Source: Pseudomonas abieticivorans (GTDB lineage: Bacteria > Pseudomonadota > Gammaproteobacteria > Pseudomonadales > Pseudomonadaceae). Taken from it: a stretch of 64,000 nt of DNA. The position numbers were made by a program, and so were the translations under genes. The notes beneath the pieces were generated by a model. The model was not told the DNA's origin, searched no databases, and saw nothing but the letters and a program-made list of their open reading frames with translations. The stretch covers positions 1,993,501 to 2,057,500 of the forward strand of contig NZ_CP094975.1 of the NCBI RefSeq assembly GCF_023509015.1, written 5' to 3'. This document shows, in pieces, positions 31,770 to 40,426 of this stretch (position 1 is its first letter; every line of letters begins with the position of its first letter).

Positions 31770-32735
31770 ATGCCGCGAACGCTGATAAGAAAAAACCCCA
31801 GCAACTTCAAGACCCTGCCGCTGTTCGTCGAAGCCACCCCCGAAGGCCTGAGTTACCAAAGCGTGGGCATGCCGCTCAACTTTGCGCAAACCCTGCAACG
31901 GCGCAAGCCGGTAGAGGTCGCCGACAGCGAGCGCTTTGCCGTGGAGCTGGCCAACCTGGGCGTATCGGTACGCCTGACCCTGAACTGGCAGAACCGCGAT
32001 TACTGGGTACTGGTGCGCCAGCGCCGCCAGGATCGCGGCGACGTGGTGCTCAAGCTGATTTCCGGCTACGTGCCGGCCCACGAGTTGAACCTGCCGCTGC
32101 ACACCGCCGTGCAGGAAGTGGCCGAGGAGTGCCTGGTGGAAACCCCGGAGGGCTGGCTGGGCGGGCGCTTCAACGACACCTGGCTGCCCGCGCCCTACAC
32201 CGGCGCCCTGCACTACCGCGAGGCCCTGCCTTTTCGCCTGACACCTCGTTCAGGCGCGGCAAGGCCGGTGCGCTGTGGCAGCCTGAACCTGATCGAACGG
32301 CCACGGGCCTACGTGCATTTGCCCACGGCTTCGTTGCAATTGATTTACGACCTGCGCCTGGAGATCCCGAAAGAGGCCAAGTCGGTGAGCCTGTTCCACG
32401 TCGACGAGCGCCTGGAAAAAGAGGAGCTGGTGGCACGCCTGGACCGTGGTAAACCCGACCTGTACCTGATGCCCCTCAAGGACGGCCAGCCCTGCGCCGA
32501 GCTCTACACCTTGAAAAAGGACCAGTTGCAGCCCGCCAGTACTCGCGGCCTGTACTTGGCCGAAAGCTTTGCCCCTCAGGTGGGCTGGCTGGTGCGAGAG
32601 GAGCGGATCAAATGGAAGGACTGGCTGCACCAACAAGGGCTGGCCGAAGCCAAGAAACCCCGCTCTGGCTTGCGCCGCCTGACCCATAAGGCACGGGCGC
32701 TGCTGCGCTTGGCGCGGGGTAGCTTGCACAAGTAG
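31770..32735 (+). CDS. Conserved hypothetical protein (PA4993-like)
   Basis: A 321-residue protein of unknown function. No signal peptide or membrane helix is seen. Near residues 108-130 the segment LHTAVQEVAEECLVETPEG resembles a broken Nudix box: the E-x-x-E-E part is present, but the leading Gly and flanking residues are not. The C-terminus is strongly basic (RRLTHKARALLRLARGSL). It lies at the end of the oxidoreductase pair and converges on hldE. Pseudomonas annotations call it various things, but I see no support for an ABC ATPase. Confidence 0.7.
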   Translation: MPRTLIRKNPSNFKTLPLFVEATPEGLSYQSVGMPLNFAQTLQRRKPVEVADSERFAVELANLGVSVRLTLNWQNRDYWVLVRQRRQDRGDVVLKLISGYVPAHELNLPLHTAVQEVAEECLVETPEGWLGGRFNDTWLPAPYTGALHYREALPFRLTPRSGAARPVRCGSLNLIERPRAYVHLPTASLQLIYDLRLEIPKEAKSVSLFHVDERLEKEELVARLDRGKPDLYLMPLKDGQPCAELYTLKKDQLQPASTRGLYLAESFAPQVGWLVREERIKWKDWLHQQGLAEAKKPRSGLRRLTHKARALLRLARGSLHK

Positions 32736-32747
32736 TTGTGTGCCACT

Positions 32748-32772
32748 GCTGCCCGGGCTCGCCCGGGAAGCA
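32748..32772. terminator. GC hairpin between convergent genes
   Basis: TGCTGCCCGGG faces CCCGGGAAGCA around a short loop, midway between the stop codons of the PA4993-like gene and hldE. There is no U run on either side, so it may be a processing or pause signal more than a strong terminator. Confidence 0.4.
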
Positions 32773-32785
32773 GGCACTGCCGCCA

Positions 32786-34207
32786 TCAACGGCTGCGGAT
32801 TTTCTCGACGATGGCGGTGGTCGAGCTGTTCTCCACCAACCCCAACACCTTCACGGTGCCGCCGTAGGCGCTGACGATGTCGGCACCTACCACCTGGTCC
32901 ACCGAGTAGTCGCCACCCTTGACCAGCACGTCCGGGCGAACGTGGGCCAGCAGGTTTTCCGGGGTGCCTTCGGCAAAGCTGATCACCCAGTCCACCGCAC
33001 CCAGGCCTGCCAGCACGGCCATGCGCCGGTCGACACTGTTGATCGGGCGGCCCGGGCCTTTCAATCGGCTCACCGAGGCGTCGTCGTTGACCGCGACGAT
33101 CAACCGATCGCCTTGGGCCCGCGCCTGCTCAAGGTAAGTCACGTGGCCGGCATGCAAGATGTCGAAACAGCCGTTGGTGAACACGATGGTTTCATTGTGC
33201 GCACGGGCATCTTCGATCGCCAGTTGCAGTTGCTCCAGGCTCAGCACGCCACGCTCCGAACCCTCTTCGCGCTGGATGGCGCGACGCAGTTCCGGGGCGC
33301 TGATGGCGGCGGTACCCAGCTTGCCCACGACAATGCCAGCGGCGAGGTTAGCCAGCGCCACGGCATGGGGCAGGTCTTCACCGGCAGCGATCGCCGCGGC
33401 CAGGGTGGAGATCACGGTATCACCGGCGCCGGTCACATCGAATACTTCACGGGCACGGGCAGGCAGGTGCAGCGCCGGGTGATCCGGGCGCAGCAGGGTC
33501 ATGCCGTGCTCGCCACGGGTCACCAGCAACGCGCCAAGCTCAAGCTCGCTCATCAACTTGGCGCCCTTGGCCACCAACTCCGCCTCATCGGCGCAGCCAC
33601 CGACGATAGTTTCGAACTCGCTGAGGTTCGGCGTAATCAGGCTGGCACCACGGTAGATCGAGAAGTCCCTGCCCTTGGGGTCGGCAAGCACCGGAATGCC
33701 GCGGTCACGGGCGGCCTGGATCAGACTCTGGTGGTTTTTCAACGCGCCTTTGCCGTAGTCCGACAACACCAGCACCTTGATGCCCTCCAGCAGGCCGTCC
33801 ACTTCGGCGCCCAGCGCCAGCGGGTCGGTGGCGAAGGGCTCTTCAAAGTCGATGCGCAGCAATTGCTGGTGGCGGCTCATGACCCGCAGCTTGACGATGG
33901 TCGGCTGGTGGGCGATGCGCTGGAAAATGGCGCGCACGCCGGCAGCCTCCAGGCTGTTGGCAAGGCTTTCGGCAGCCTCGTCCTGGCCGGTGACGCCGAC
34001 CAGGGAGGCCGGTGCGCCAAGGGCTGCAATGTTCAAGGCAACGTTAGCCGCGCCGCCTGGGCGATCCTCGATCTGTTCGACCTTGACCACCGGCACCGGG
34101 GCCTCCGGCGAAATCCGTGAGGTACCGCCATGCCAGTAGCGGTCGAGCATGACATCGCCGACCACCAGAACAGGGGCTTGATCGAATCGCGGCATGGACA
34201 ACTTCAT
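32786..34207 (-). CDS. hldE: Bifunctional heptose kinase/adenylyltransferase HldE
   Basis: Makes ADP-heptose for the LPS inner core. The 473-residue protein joins a ribokinase-fold kinase (residues 1-320: [23 protein letters not shown], and [13 protein letters not shown] with the catalytic Asp) to a nucleotidyltransferase (345-473: [17 protein letters not shown], with the HxGH motif). The ATG at 34207 is two codons inside an in-frame TTG. A TAATAT box about 40 bp upstream may be its own promoter. It ends the leftward msbA-mig-14-dnpA group. Confidence 0.97.
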   Translation of the reverse strand: MKLSMPRFDQAPVLVVGDVMLDRYWHGGTSRISPEAPVPVVKVEQIEDRPGGAANVALNIAALGAPASLVGVTGQDEAAESLANSLEAAGVRAIFQRIAHQPTIVKLRVMSRHQQLLRIDFEEPFATDPLALGAEVDGLLEGIKVLVLSDYGKGALKNHQSLIQAARDRGIPVLADPKGRDFSIYRGASLITPNLSEFETIVGGCADEAELVAKGAKLMSELELGALLVTRGEHGMTLLRPDHPALHLPARAREVFDVTGAGDTVISTLAAAIAAGEDLPHAVALANLAAGIVVGKLGTAAISAPELRRAIQREEGSERGVLSLEQLQLAIEDARAHNETIVFTNGCFDILHAGHVTYLEQARAQGDRLIVAVNDDASVSRLKGPGRPINSVDRRMAVLAGLGAVDWVISFAEGTPENLLAHVRPDVLVKGGDYSVDQVVGADIVSAYGGTVKVLGLVENSSTTAIVEKIRSR

Positions 34208-34298
34208 GGGCAACCCACATACAAAAAATTAACAAGGGCGCGATATTAGCACAGGGTTCGCTACAGTCTGAGCACGGTGAAGCAGAGCCTAGGTCCTA

Positions 34299-35696
34299 TC
34301 ATTCAGAAAGCCGTCGCACCCAAAACAACTCATGGCGGCGCACTGCCTTGCGGAAAAACTCGTCCTCGCCAGTGGCCGGCCAACGCCGCCCGGCCAATAC
34401 CTGCTGGATCAACCGGCGGATGCGCTTCTTCAAAGGGCGCTTGCCTTGCAGGTCGTGCTGCATGCCCAAGGCCATGGCCTTGTCCAATTGCACCGCAGGT
34501 GACAACAGCGGGCTCCACAGGGCATCGGCCGGCAACGGCTCGATGGCCGGTGGCAAGGCAATGCCAGTGCCGGCTGGGCCCATGGGCCAGCGGTCGTTGT
34601 CGTGCAAATGGTTGGCGTAGAACAGGGCGGTGTCCGGCTTCCACTGGCTTTGCGCTACTGCTTGCAGCAACGCTTGCGTGGTAGCGACGTGATCGGCGTG
34701 GGGGTCGAGTTGCGGGTGGGGGGTAACCAGCACCTGCGGGCGGAAATGCTCGAGCAACGCCACCAGGTCCGCCACCAGGTTGTGCCAGGTGGGCTGGCCG
34801 TCGGCATCGGCGGGCAGCGGCAGCGGGTTGTGCTGGCGTACGGTACGTACGTCCGCCTCGCCCGACTCGCGAGACCCGCATGCCGTGCCTGGCGCAGCGG
34901 CCATGGCCGGCAATTGCAGGCAGTAATAACCCAACTGCACGCAACGGCTGGCCGGCACCCCGCCCCACAGCGGCACCGCCAGGCTGTCCCAACTGCGCAG
35001 GCGGCCCTTCAGGCGTGCAGCCTGGGCTTTATCCAGCCCCAGCGCCTGGTAATCCTGGGCCTCGATTTCGCCTTGGGTGAGGGTGACGATACTGGTTTCG
35101 GCGCTGCGGCTATAAAGCCCGAAAGCCGCCAACTCGGCATCATCGGCATGGGGTGCCAGCACCATCACCCGGCGCCCGGCGTGGTCCGGGTTGCTCAAGA
35201 CGTACAACTGCGCGCTGCCGGGCAACCTGCAAAACACGCCGCGCACACCGAGCGCACCGGCAACCAGGGCATCGCGCTGCCCGGACAGGTTGAGGTAGCG
35301 GCGCCCGGCAACCCCACGCTCGAACTCCTGCCGGTCATCGCCCAGTTGCACGTAAGGGTCGATCCAGCGGCCCAGCCAAGTGGTCTTGAGGCTCAACTCC
35401 AGGATCAGTGTCTCGCCTTCAGCCAGGGGCTGGCTGAGGCCAAGCACCGTGCCGAGGCTGACCGTCTGCTGGGGCGTACCCTCGGGAAAACGGTAGTGAT
35501 AGTCATCACCGGGGCGGTAGAACAGATGGTCGGCAAACCACGCCTCATGGGCCACCCAGCCGAGCACCAGCAACACCGGCACCAGCCACCAGGCAATGAA
35601 GGTGCCGAGCAACGCCAGCACCAGCAGCGCGCCGATCAGGGTCAGGCGCTTGGCCCGGCGGTGGGCCTTGAGCAAAGCTTGCTTGCGGTCGCTCAT
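34299..35696 (-). CDS. dnpA: PIG-L family de-N-acetylase, DnpA-like
   Basis: A 465-residue membrane-linked deacetylase. Two N-terminal helices (LTLIGALLVLALLGTFIAWW and the next segment) precede the PIG-L domain, whose zinc site shows as LAPHADDAELAAFG near residue 185 and LDPHADHVAT near 350. Its position next to mig-14 and msbA matches PA5002 (DnpA), linked in P. aeruginosa to fluoroquinolone persistence. The likely substrate is an N-acetyl sugar of the LPS core or another glycan; this is inferred, not shown. Confidence 0.85.
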   Translation of the reverse strand: MSDRKQALLKAHRRAKRLTLIGALLVLALLGTFIAWWLVPVLLVLGWVAHEAWFADHLFYRPGDDYHYRFPEGTPQQTVSLGTVLGLSQPLAEGETLILELSLKTTWLGRWIDPYVQLGDDRQEFERGVAGRRYLNLSGQRDALVAGALGVRGVFCRLPGSAQLYVLSNPDHAGRRVMVLAPHADDAELAAFGLYSRSAETSIVTLTQGEIEAQDYQALGLDKAQAARLKGRLRSWDSLAVPLWGGVPASRCVQLGYYCLQLPAMAAAPGTACGSRESGEADVRTVRQHNPLPLPADADGQPTWHNLVADLVALLEHFRPQVLVTPHPQLDPHADHVATTQALLQAVAQSQWKPDTALFYANHLHDNDRWPMGPAGTGIALPPAIEPLPADALWSPLLSPAVQLDKAMALGMQHDLQGKRPLKKRIRRLIQQVLAGRRWPATGEDEFFRKAVRRHELFWVRRLSE

Positions 35697-35702
35697 GGGC
35701 AA

Positions 35703-36599
35703 TTACACCTGGTAGACCGGCACCGTGTGGCACCAGCGGTCTTTGTATTCACGGTCGGCACGGCCAAAGGAATAGCGCAATGGCTTGCCCAGTGCCCGGG
35801 CAGCCTCCCACGCCTGCTGGGTGTTGACGAAGCTCAACACGCTGCCGGGGCTGAACTCGCGGCTTTGCGGGTCGACGCCGCCGTTGATGTATTCCAGCGA
35901 CACCCAAGCTGGCGCCTCGACCTTGTACAAGATCTGGATCGCGACTGGCGCGCCTTCGAGCATCACCACGGAGCCAGTCATGAACTCGCGCATCAGTTCG
36001 AACACCTGGGCCAGGTGCGCCTTGCCGGGTGCTTCGAAATTCCAGCGGCGCTGGAACAGGTCGGCGTACATGGCCGCAAGCTCTGCCGGGGTAAAATCGA
36101 GGATGGGCTGCAAGGCACCGCCCGCCTCTTCCAGCAGCCGCTGTTCGCGGCGTTGGTTGTAGCGAAACTTCTTTGAGTAGTCTTCCGGCAAGCGCGCCAA
36201 GGCCAGGCCTTCGGGTTGGGGCTTGAGGGTGCTGACCACATTGGCGTTAAGCTCGGACACATAACGCGCGCGCTGGCGCACAGGCACCTGCACGCCTTCG
36301 GCCACCGGCAGGATGATCTCGGCATTGCCCAGGTCGAACAGGCCTTTTTTGCCGTGGCGCTTGAGCACGTCTTTGGACAGTGCCAGGTGCTGGCCCCAGC
36401 AGGGTAAGGCGGCGACGATTTCACCGCCCTGCACCCAACCCAGGTAGCGCACCGGGATCTGCGCAAGGCCGGCCAGGCGCTCAACCACCTGGGGGTGGGT
36501 CGCCACGCTGCCACCCAGGCGCTGCCAGGTGTCTGCGTAGGTCTGTGGGTCAATTGCTGTCCAGCCACGTTCACGCCAACCGCGCAACGCCCTCAGCAT
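35703..36599 (-). CDS. Mig-14-like antimicrobial-peptide resistance protein
   Basis: A 298-residue protein of the Mig-14 family with a GNAT/FemABX-like fold. Typical blocks are DYSKKFRYNQRREQRLLEEAGG near residue 145, ELAAMYADLFQRRWNF near 172, and a closing RYSFGRADREYKDRW. In Salmonella and P. aeruginosa, Mig-14 supports survival of cationic peptides and polymyxin. It overlaps the msbA end by 7 bp and precedes the dnpA-like gene by 6 bp, so the three form an envelope-defence operon. Confidence 0.85.
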   Translation of the reverse strand: MLRALRGWRERGWTAIDPQTYADTWQRLGGSVATHPQVVERLAGLAQIPVRYLGWVQGGEIVAALPCWGQHLALSKDVLKRHGKKGLFDLGNAEIILPVAEGVQVPVRQRARYVSELNANVVSTLKPQPEGLALARLPEDYSKKFRYNQRREQRLLEEAGGALQPILDFTPAELAAMYADLFQRRWNFEAPGKAHLAQVFELMREFMTGSVVMLEGAPVAIQILYKVEAPAWVSLEYINGGVDPQSREFSPGSVLSFVNTQQAWEAARALGKPLRYSFGRADREYKDRWCHTVPVYQV

Positions 36600-38413
36600 A
36601 GGTCGACCGCGTGCTCTGGCTGGGCGTCGCCGCCCTCTTCGAATTGCCTGGCGTGCAGACGCGAGTAGTAACCGTTCATGGCCAGCAGTTCGGCATGGGT
36701 GCCGCGCTCGACGATCCGGCCCTGGTCCATCACCAGGATCAGGTCGGCTTTCTCGATGGTGGTCAGGCGGTGCGCGATCACCAGGGTGGTGCGGTTCTTC
36801 ATCACTTCGTCGAGCGCGCCCTGGATATGGCGCTCCGACTCGGTGTCCAGCGCCGAGGTGGCCTCGTCGAGGATCAACAGCGGTGCATTCTTGAGCAGCG
36901 CACGGGCAATCGCCAGGCGCTGACGCTGGCCGCCGGACAACAGCACGCCGTTCTCACCGACCAGGGTCTGGTAGCCGTTGGGCATTTTCTCGATGAACTC
37001 ATCGGCGTAGGCCGCCGCCGCTGCACCCTTGATGTGTTCCAGCGGCGCACCGGCCAGGTCGCCGTAGGCGATGTTGTTGGCCACGGTGTCGTTGAACAGC
37101 GTGACGGCCTGGGTAACCAGGGCGATGTGCCGGCGCAAGTTGCGCAGGCGCAAGTCCTGGATCTCGACGCCGTCGAGCAGCACTTCACCCTGCTCGTGCT
37201 GGTAGAAGCGCGGTATCAGGCTGGCCAGGGTCGACTTGCCGCTACCCGAGCGGCCGACCAGGGCCACCATCTGCCCGGCTTCGGCAACGAAGCTGATGTC
37301 GTCCAGTACCAACTTGTCGGTGCCCGGGTACTGGAAGCTCAGGTTGCGCACTTCCAGGCGGCCGCTGACGTTGTCGCGCTCGACGCTGCCGTTGTCGACT
37401 TCGGCGGGCTCGTCCAGTTGCTCGAAAATGCTTTCGGCACCGGCCACGCCCTTCTGGATGGTGGAGCTGACTTCGGACAGCTGGCGGATTGGCTTGGGCA
37501 AAAGGCCGGCCATGGTGATGTAGGCCACCAGGTCCCCGGCAGAAGCATCACCGCGCAGGTACAGCACCAGGAACATCACGATGGCCATGCCGGAGTAGGT
37601 CACCAATTGCAGCATCGGGGTGTACACCGCGCCGGTCTTGGTCATCTTCAGCTGTTTCTCGGTATTGCCCAGGCTGGCATCCAGGAAGCGCTTCTGCTCG
37701 TAATCCTCGCCACCAAAGCTGCGAACCACGCGGTAGCCCTGGATGGTTTCGGAGGCCACGTGGGTCACGTCGCCCATGGACACCTGGATCTTCTTGCTCT
37801 GCTTGCGAAACTTACGGCTGGTGCTGTTCACCATCACCGCGATCAACGGCAGGATCGCCAGCATTACCAAGGTCAGGCGCCAGTTCATCCACAGCAGGGC
37901 ACCGAACAGGAATACCACGGTCATACCTTCACGGATCACTACCTTGATGGCGTCGGTGGCGGCACCGGTGACCATGGTCACGTTAAAGGTGATACGCGAA
38001 ATCAGGTGGCCAGAGTTATGGTTGTCGAAGTAGCGGTTGGGCAACTCCAGCAACTTGTTGAACAGCACCACCCGCAGGTCGTGCACCAGGCCCAGGGAAA
38101 CCCGGGCCAGGAAGAAGTTGCCCAGGTACGAACCACCGCCCTGCCAGGCCGCGATCAGTACGATCATCAGCGGCACCGCCTGCAACAGCTGCAGGTGGGC
38201 CAGGTAGGGGTTGTTGGGGAACAGGCTGGCCTCGGGGTTGGAAAGCCCGTCGACGAAATACTTGAGGATGTAGGCCAGCATCGGCTGAGTCGATGCAAAA
38301 ATCAGAAAGCCCACGATACTGAGCATGAACATGCCGATGTAGGGGCGCACATAAGTCAGCAGGCGCAGGTAGATCTTCAGCGTGGATTGGGCGCGAGGGT
38401 CAGGACTGCTCAT
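36593..38413 (-). CDS. msbA: Lipid A export ABC transporter MsbA
   Basis: Flips lipid A-core across the inner membrane. The 606-residue half-transporter has six membrane helices in residues 20-320, then the ATPase: Walker A GRSGSGKST near 390, the signature LSGGQRQRLAIARALL near 490, and Walker B LLILDEATSALD. Length and order fit MsbA. Its promoter lies in the 128-bp space shared with the divergent kinase-like gene, where TATCAT could be a -10 box. It leads the operon with mig-14 and dnpA. Confidence 0.97.
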   Translation of the reverse strand: MSSPDPRAQSTLKIYLRLLTYVRPYIGMFMLSIVGFLIFASTQPMLAYILKYFVDGLSNPEASLFPNNPYLAHLQLLQAVPLMIVLIAAWQGGGSYLGNFFLARVSLGLVHDLRVVLFNKLLELPNRYFDNHNSGHLISRITFNVTMVTGAATDAIKVVIREGMTVVFLFGALLWMNWRLTLVMLAILPLIAVMVNSTSRKFRKQSKKIQVSMGDVTHVASETIQGYRVVRSFGGEDYEQKRFLDASLGNTEKQLKMTKTGAVYTPMLQLVTYSGMAIVMFLVLYLRGDASAGDLVAYITMAGLLPKPIRQLSEVSSTIQKGVAGAESIFEQLDEPAEVDNGSVERDNVSGRLEVRNLSFQYPGTDKLVLDDISFVAEAGQMVALVGRSGSGKSTLASLIPRFYQHEQGEVLLDGVEIQDLRLRNLRRHIALVTQAVTLFNDTVANNIAYGDLAGAPLEHIKGAAAAAYADEFIEKMPNGYQTLVGENGVLLSGGQRQRLAIARALLKNAPLLILDEATSALDTESERHIQGALDEVMKNRTTLVIAHRLTTIEKADLILVMDQGRIVERGTHAELLAMNGYYSRLHARQFEEGGDAQPEHAVDLC

Positions 38414-38541
38414 CGGATTCCATACATGACTGTAAAAAAGAAAGATGATATCACACCCCCCAGGCCCCTCGAATGAAGCTGGTAACAGCCCAGAAACGTT
38501 CAGTTCGGGTAAGATGTGCGGCTTCTATCCGGGGACACCGC

Positions 38542-39198
38542 ATGCAACCACTCGATCACAGCACCTACTTGGCACTGCGCGAAGGCGCAAACGTGCTGGA
38601 AGCCGATGGCTCCGGGGACAAAGTGCTGCAATTGCGTGATGGCCGTTTCCTGAAACTGTTTCGCCGCAAGCGCTTGCTCACCTCGGCCGCCCTGTACCCT
38701 TACGCTCAGCGTTTCGCCGACAATACAAAGGCCCTGCAGGAGCGCGATATCCCCTGCCCGGACATCCTGGCGGTGTACCGCATCGCCAGCATCGAACGCG
38801 ATGCGGTGTACTACGAGCCATTGGCCGGCGACACCGTGCGCCACTTGATCGACCAGCCCGAACTGGCCGCGGTGCTGCGCATCCGCCTGGGTGGCTTTGT
38901 CGCGCAACTGCATGACGCCGGCGTTTACTTTCGGTCGCTGCACCTGGGTAACGTGGTAATCACCCCGGAGCAGCGCCTGGGGCTGATCGACATTGCCGAC
39001 CTCAAGTGCCAACGCAGCCCCCTGACCATCCGTCGGCGCCTGCGCAATTTCCGTCACTTGATGCGTTACGAGCAGGATTACCGCTGGTTGCTCGGCGATG
39101 ATGGAGGCAAGACCTTCCTGGCCGCCTATCAGGCAGCCCTGGCCCCACGCTCGAGCCGGCCGGGCATGATGGAACGCTTGCAGGAGTTGTTCTGCTGA
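38542..39198 (+). CDS. Kinase-fold LPS-locus protein lacking the catalytic Asp (PA4998-like)
   Basis: A 218-residue protein often labelled a toluene tolerance protein. The start at 38542 is chosen by position, 20 bp after a TAAGAT box. It has the outline of a small protein-kinase/InaA fold: KLFRRKRLLT near residue 35, an HDAGVYFRSLHLGN catalytic-loop equivalent near 135 and GLIDIADLK. The HxD of active kinases is replaced by F-R-S, so it may not be catalytic. It is divergent from msbA and convergent with a glycosyltransferase. Confidence 0.72.
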   Translation: MQPLDHSTYLALREGANVLEADGSGDKVLQLRDGRFLKLFRRKRLLTSAALYPYAQRFADNTKALQERDIPCPDILAVYRIASIERDAVYYEPLAGDTVRHLIDQPELAAVLRIRLGGFVAQLHDAGVYFRSLHLGNVVITPEQRLGLIDIADLKCQRSPLTIRRRLRNFRHLMRYEQDYRWLLGDDGGKTFLAAYQAALAPRSSRPGMMERLQELFC

Positions 39199-39234
39199 AG
39201 CGCTGCTCGCAAGCACGCGAGCAACGCCTGGCGC

Positions 39235-40209
39235 TTACTTGACGGCCAACTGGTAGCGCAGCCGCACCCACAGCCGCTGCAACAGGCTGAGCGCCGGGCG
39301 CGGGCGTACCGGCAAGCTGACCGACTGGGCCAACTGCTTGCCCACCACCGAAAAGCTGTAGCGCTCCTCGGCAAGTGCCTGGCCGGCCTGGGCGATGCGC
39401 TGAATCAGGGCCGGGTCGGCCTGCAGCACCTTGATCTTGGCCACGGCCTCGTCGACGGTGCGGTACAGCACGACGTTGACCATGTCCTGGAAGCCTAACT
39501 GCGAGACCTCTTCCTGCCCCTGGTCGGTGGTCACCAACATGCAACCGCAGGCCATGGCCTCGAAGTTCTTGATCATGTACTCGCCCATGCCGGTATCGGC
39601 ACTGACAAAGATCTGGATACGGTTGATGGCATCCCGGTAAGGGTTGCCAGACTTGGTGCGGGTAATGGCCAGGCTGGTGCTTTTCGCGATGCCGTTGAGC
39701 ATCTGCAAGCGCTCGGTATAGGCGACGCCCTTGAGGCTGCCGATAAACCCCAGCGGCACGTCGCGCGGCCCATGCAGGTTTTGCAGCATCTGCTCGTCAT
39801 AGCCCTTGGAGACAAACACCGCGTCGATGCCGTCTTCACGCAGGCGCCGCGCCACCACCGCGCCGGAACACAGCACACGGGCCGATGGCAACTGGCGATA
39901 AAACGAGGTGTACTTGCCCTGATACTTGCTGAACTGCATGTAGTTCTGGCACGCGTCATGTTCGACGAACACCAGCCCCGGAATGCATTTGAGCAATGAC
40001 ACCTGGTCCATCAGCCATTTCAGGCGGGCGAACACCACCACCCGGTCATAGGCCTGGTAATCGTTGGCGCGGAAAAACCTGCCCAGGTTTTTCTGCTGGG
40101 CCTTGCTCAGGCGGTAGATGTCGCACTGCCCGCAATGCTGTTGGAGCACCTCGTAGAGGTGGTCGAGGATGACTCTCTGCTCATCCATCACCAGCAACAT
40201 GACCTTCAT
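39235..40209 (-). CDS. Glycosyltransferase, GT-B type
   Basis: A 324-residue cytoplasmic transferase. The start at 40209 (MKVMLLVMDEQR) follows GGGGGA; the longer in-frame reading is unlikely. The C-terminal nucleotide-sugar site is recognisable in YMIKNFEAMACGCMLVTTD near residue 225, resembling CgeB-type and family 1 enzymes. It probably adds an outer-core sugar, given its place beside msbA, two further transferases and the carbamoyltransferase. The position is near PA5001 in P. aeruginosa. The sugar and acceptor cannot be read from sequence. Confidence 0.75.
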   Translation of the reverse strand: MKVMLLVMDEQRVILDHLYEVLQQHCGQCDIYRLSKAQQKNLGRFFRANDYQAYDRVVVFARLKWLMDQVSLLKCIPGLVFVEHDACQNYMQFSKYQGKYTSFYRQLPSARVLCSGAVVARRLREDGIDAVFVSKGYDEQMLQNLHGPRDVPLGFIGSLKGVAYTERLQMLNGIAKSTSLAITRTKSGNPYRDAINRIQIFVSADTGMGEYMIKNFEAMACGCMLVTTDQGQEEVSQLGFQDMVNVVLYRTVDEAVAKIKVLQADPALIQRIAQAGQALAEERYSFSVVGKQLAQSVSLPVRPRPALSLLQRLWVRLRYQLAVK

Positions 40210-40426
40210 TGCAACGTCCCCCGCGAGCTGCTCGCCTTGCACGGGGCGGCTGCCAGCCAGATGATGTTCCTGGGCCTGTTCATGATTCCCTTTGAATGCA
40301 AAACCATCGAGTCCTGACATCAACTTACTCTCTCTAAGCGCTCAGCTCCTGCAGACGCAATTGTATTAGCCGGCGAAACAACCCTTGGATCGCTCACGGC
40401 CTTTTCACTTCAGGGCGTCCGAGCGC

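Noticed and set aside
36611..38476. Plus-strand open frame (621 codons) opposite msbA
   Set aside because: Shadow; the translation is His/Gln/Val-rich with no domain.
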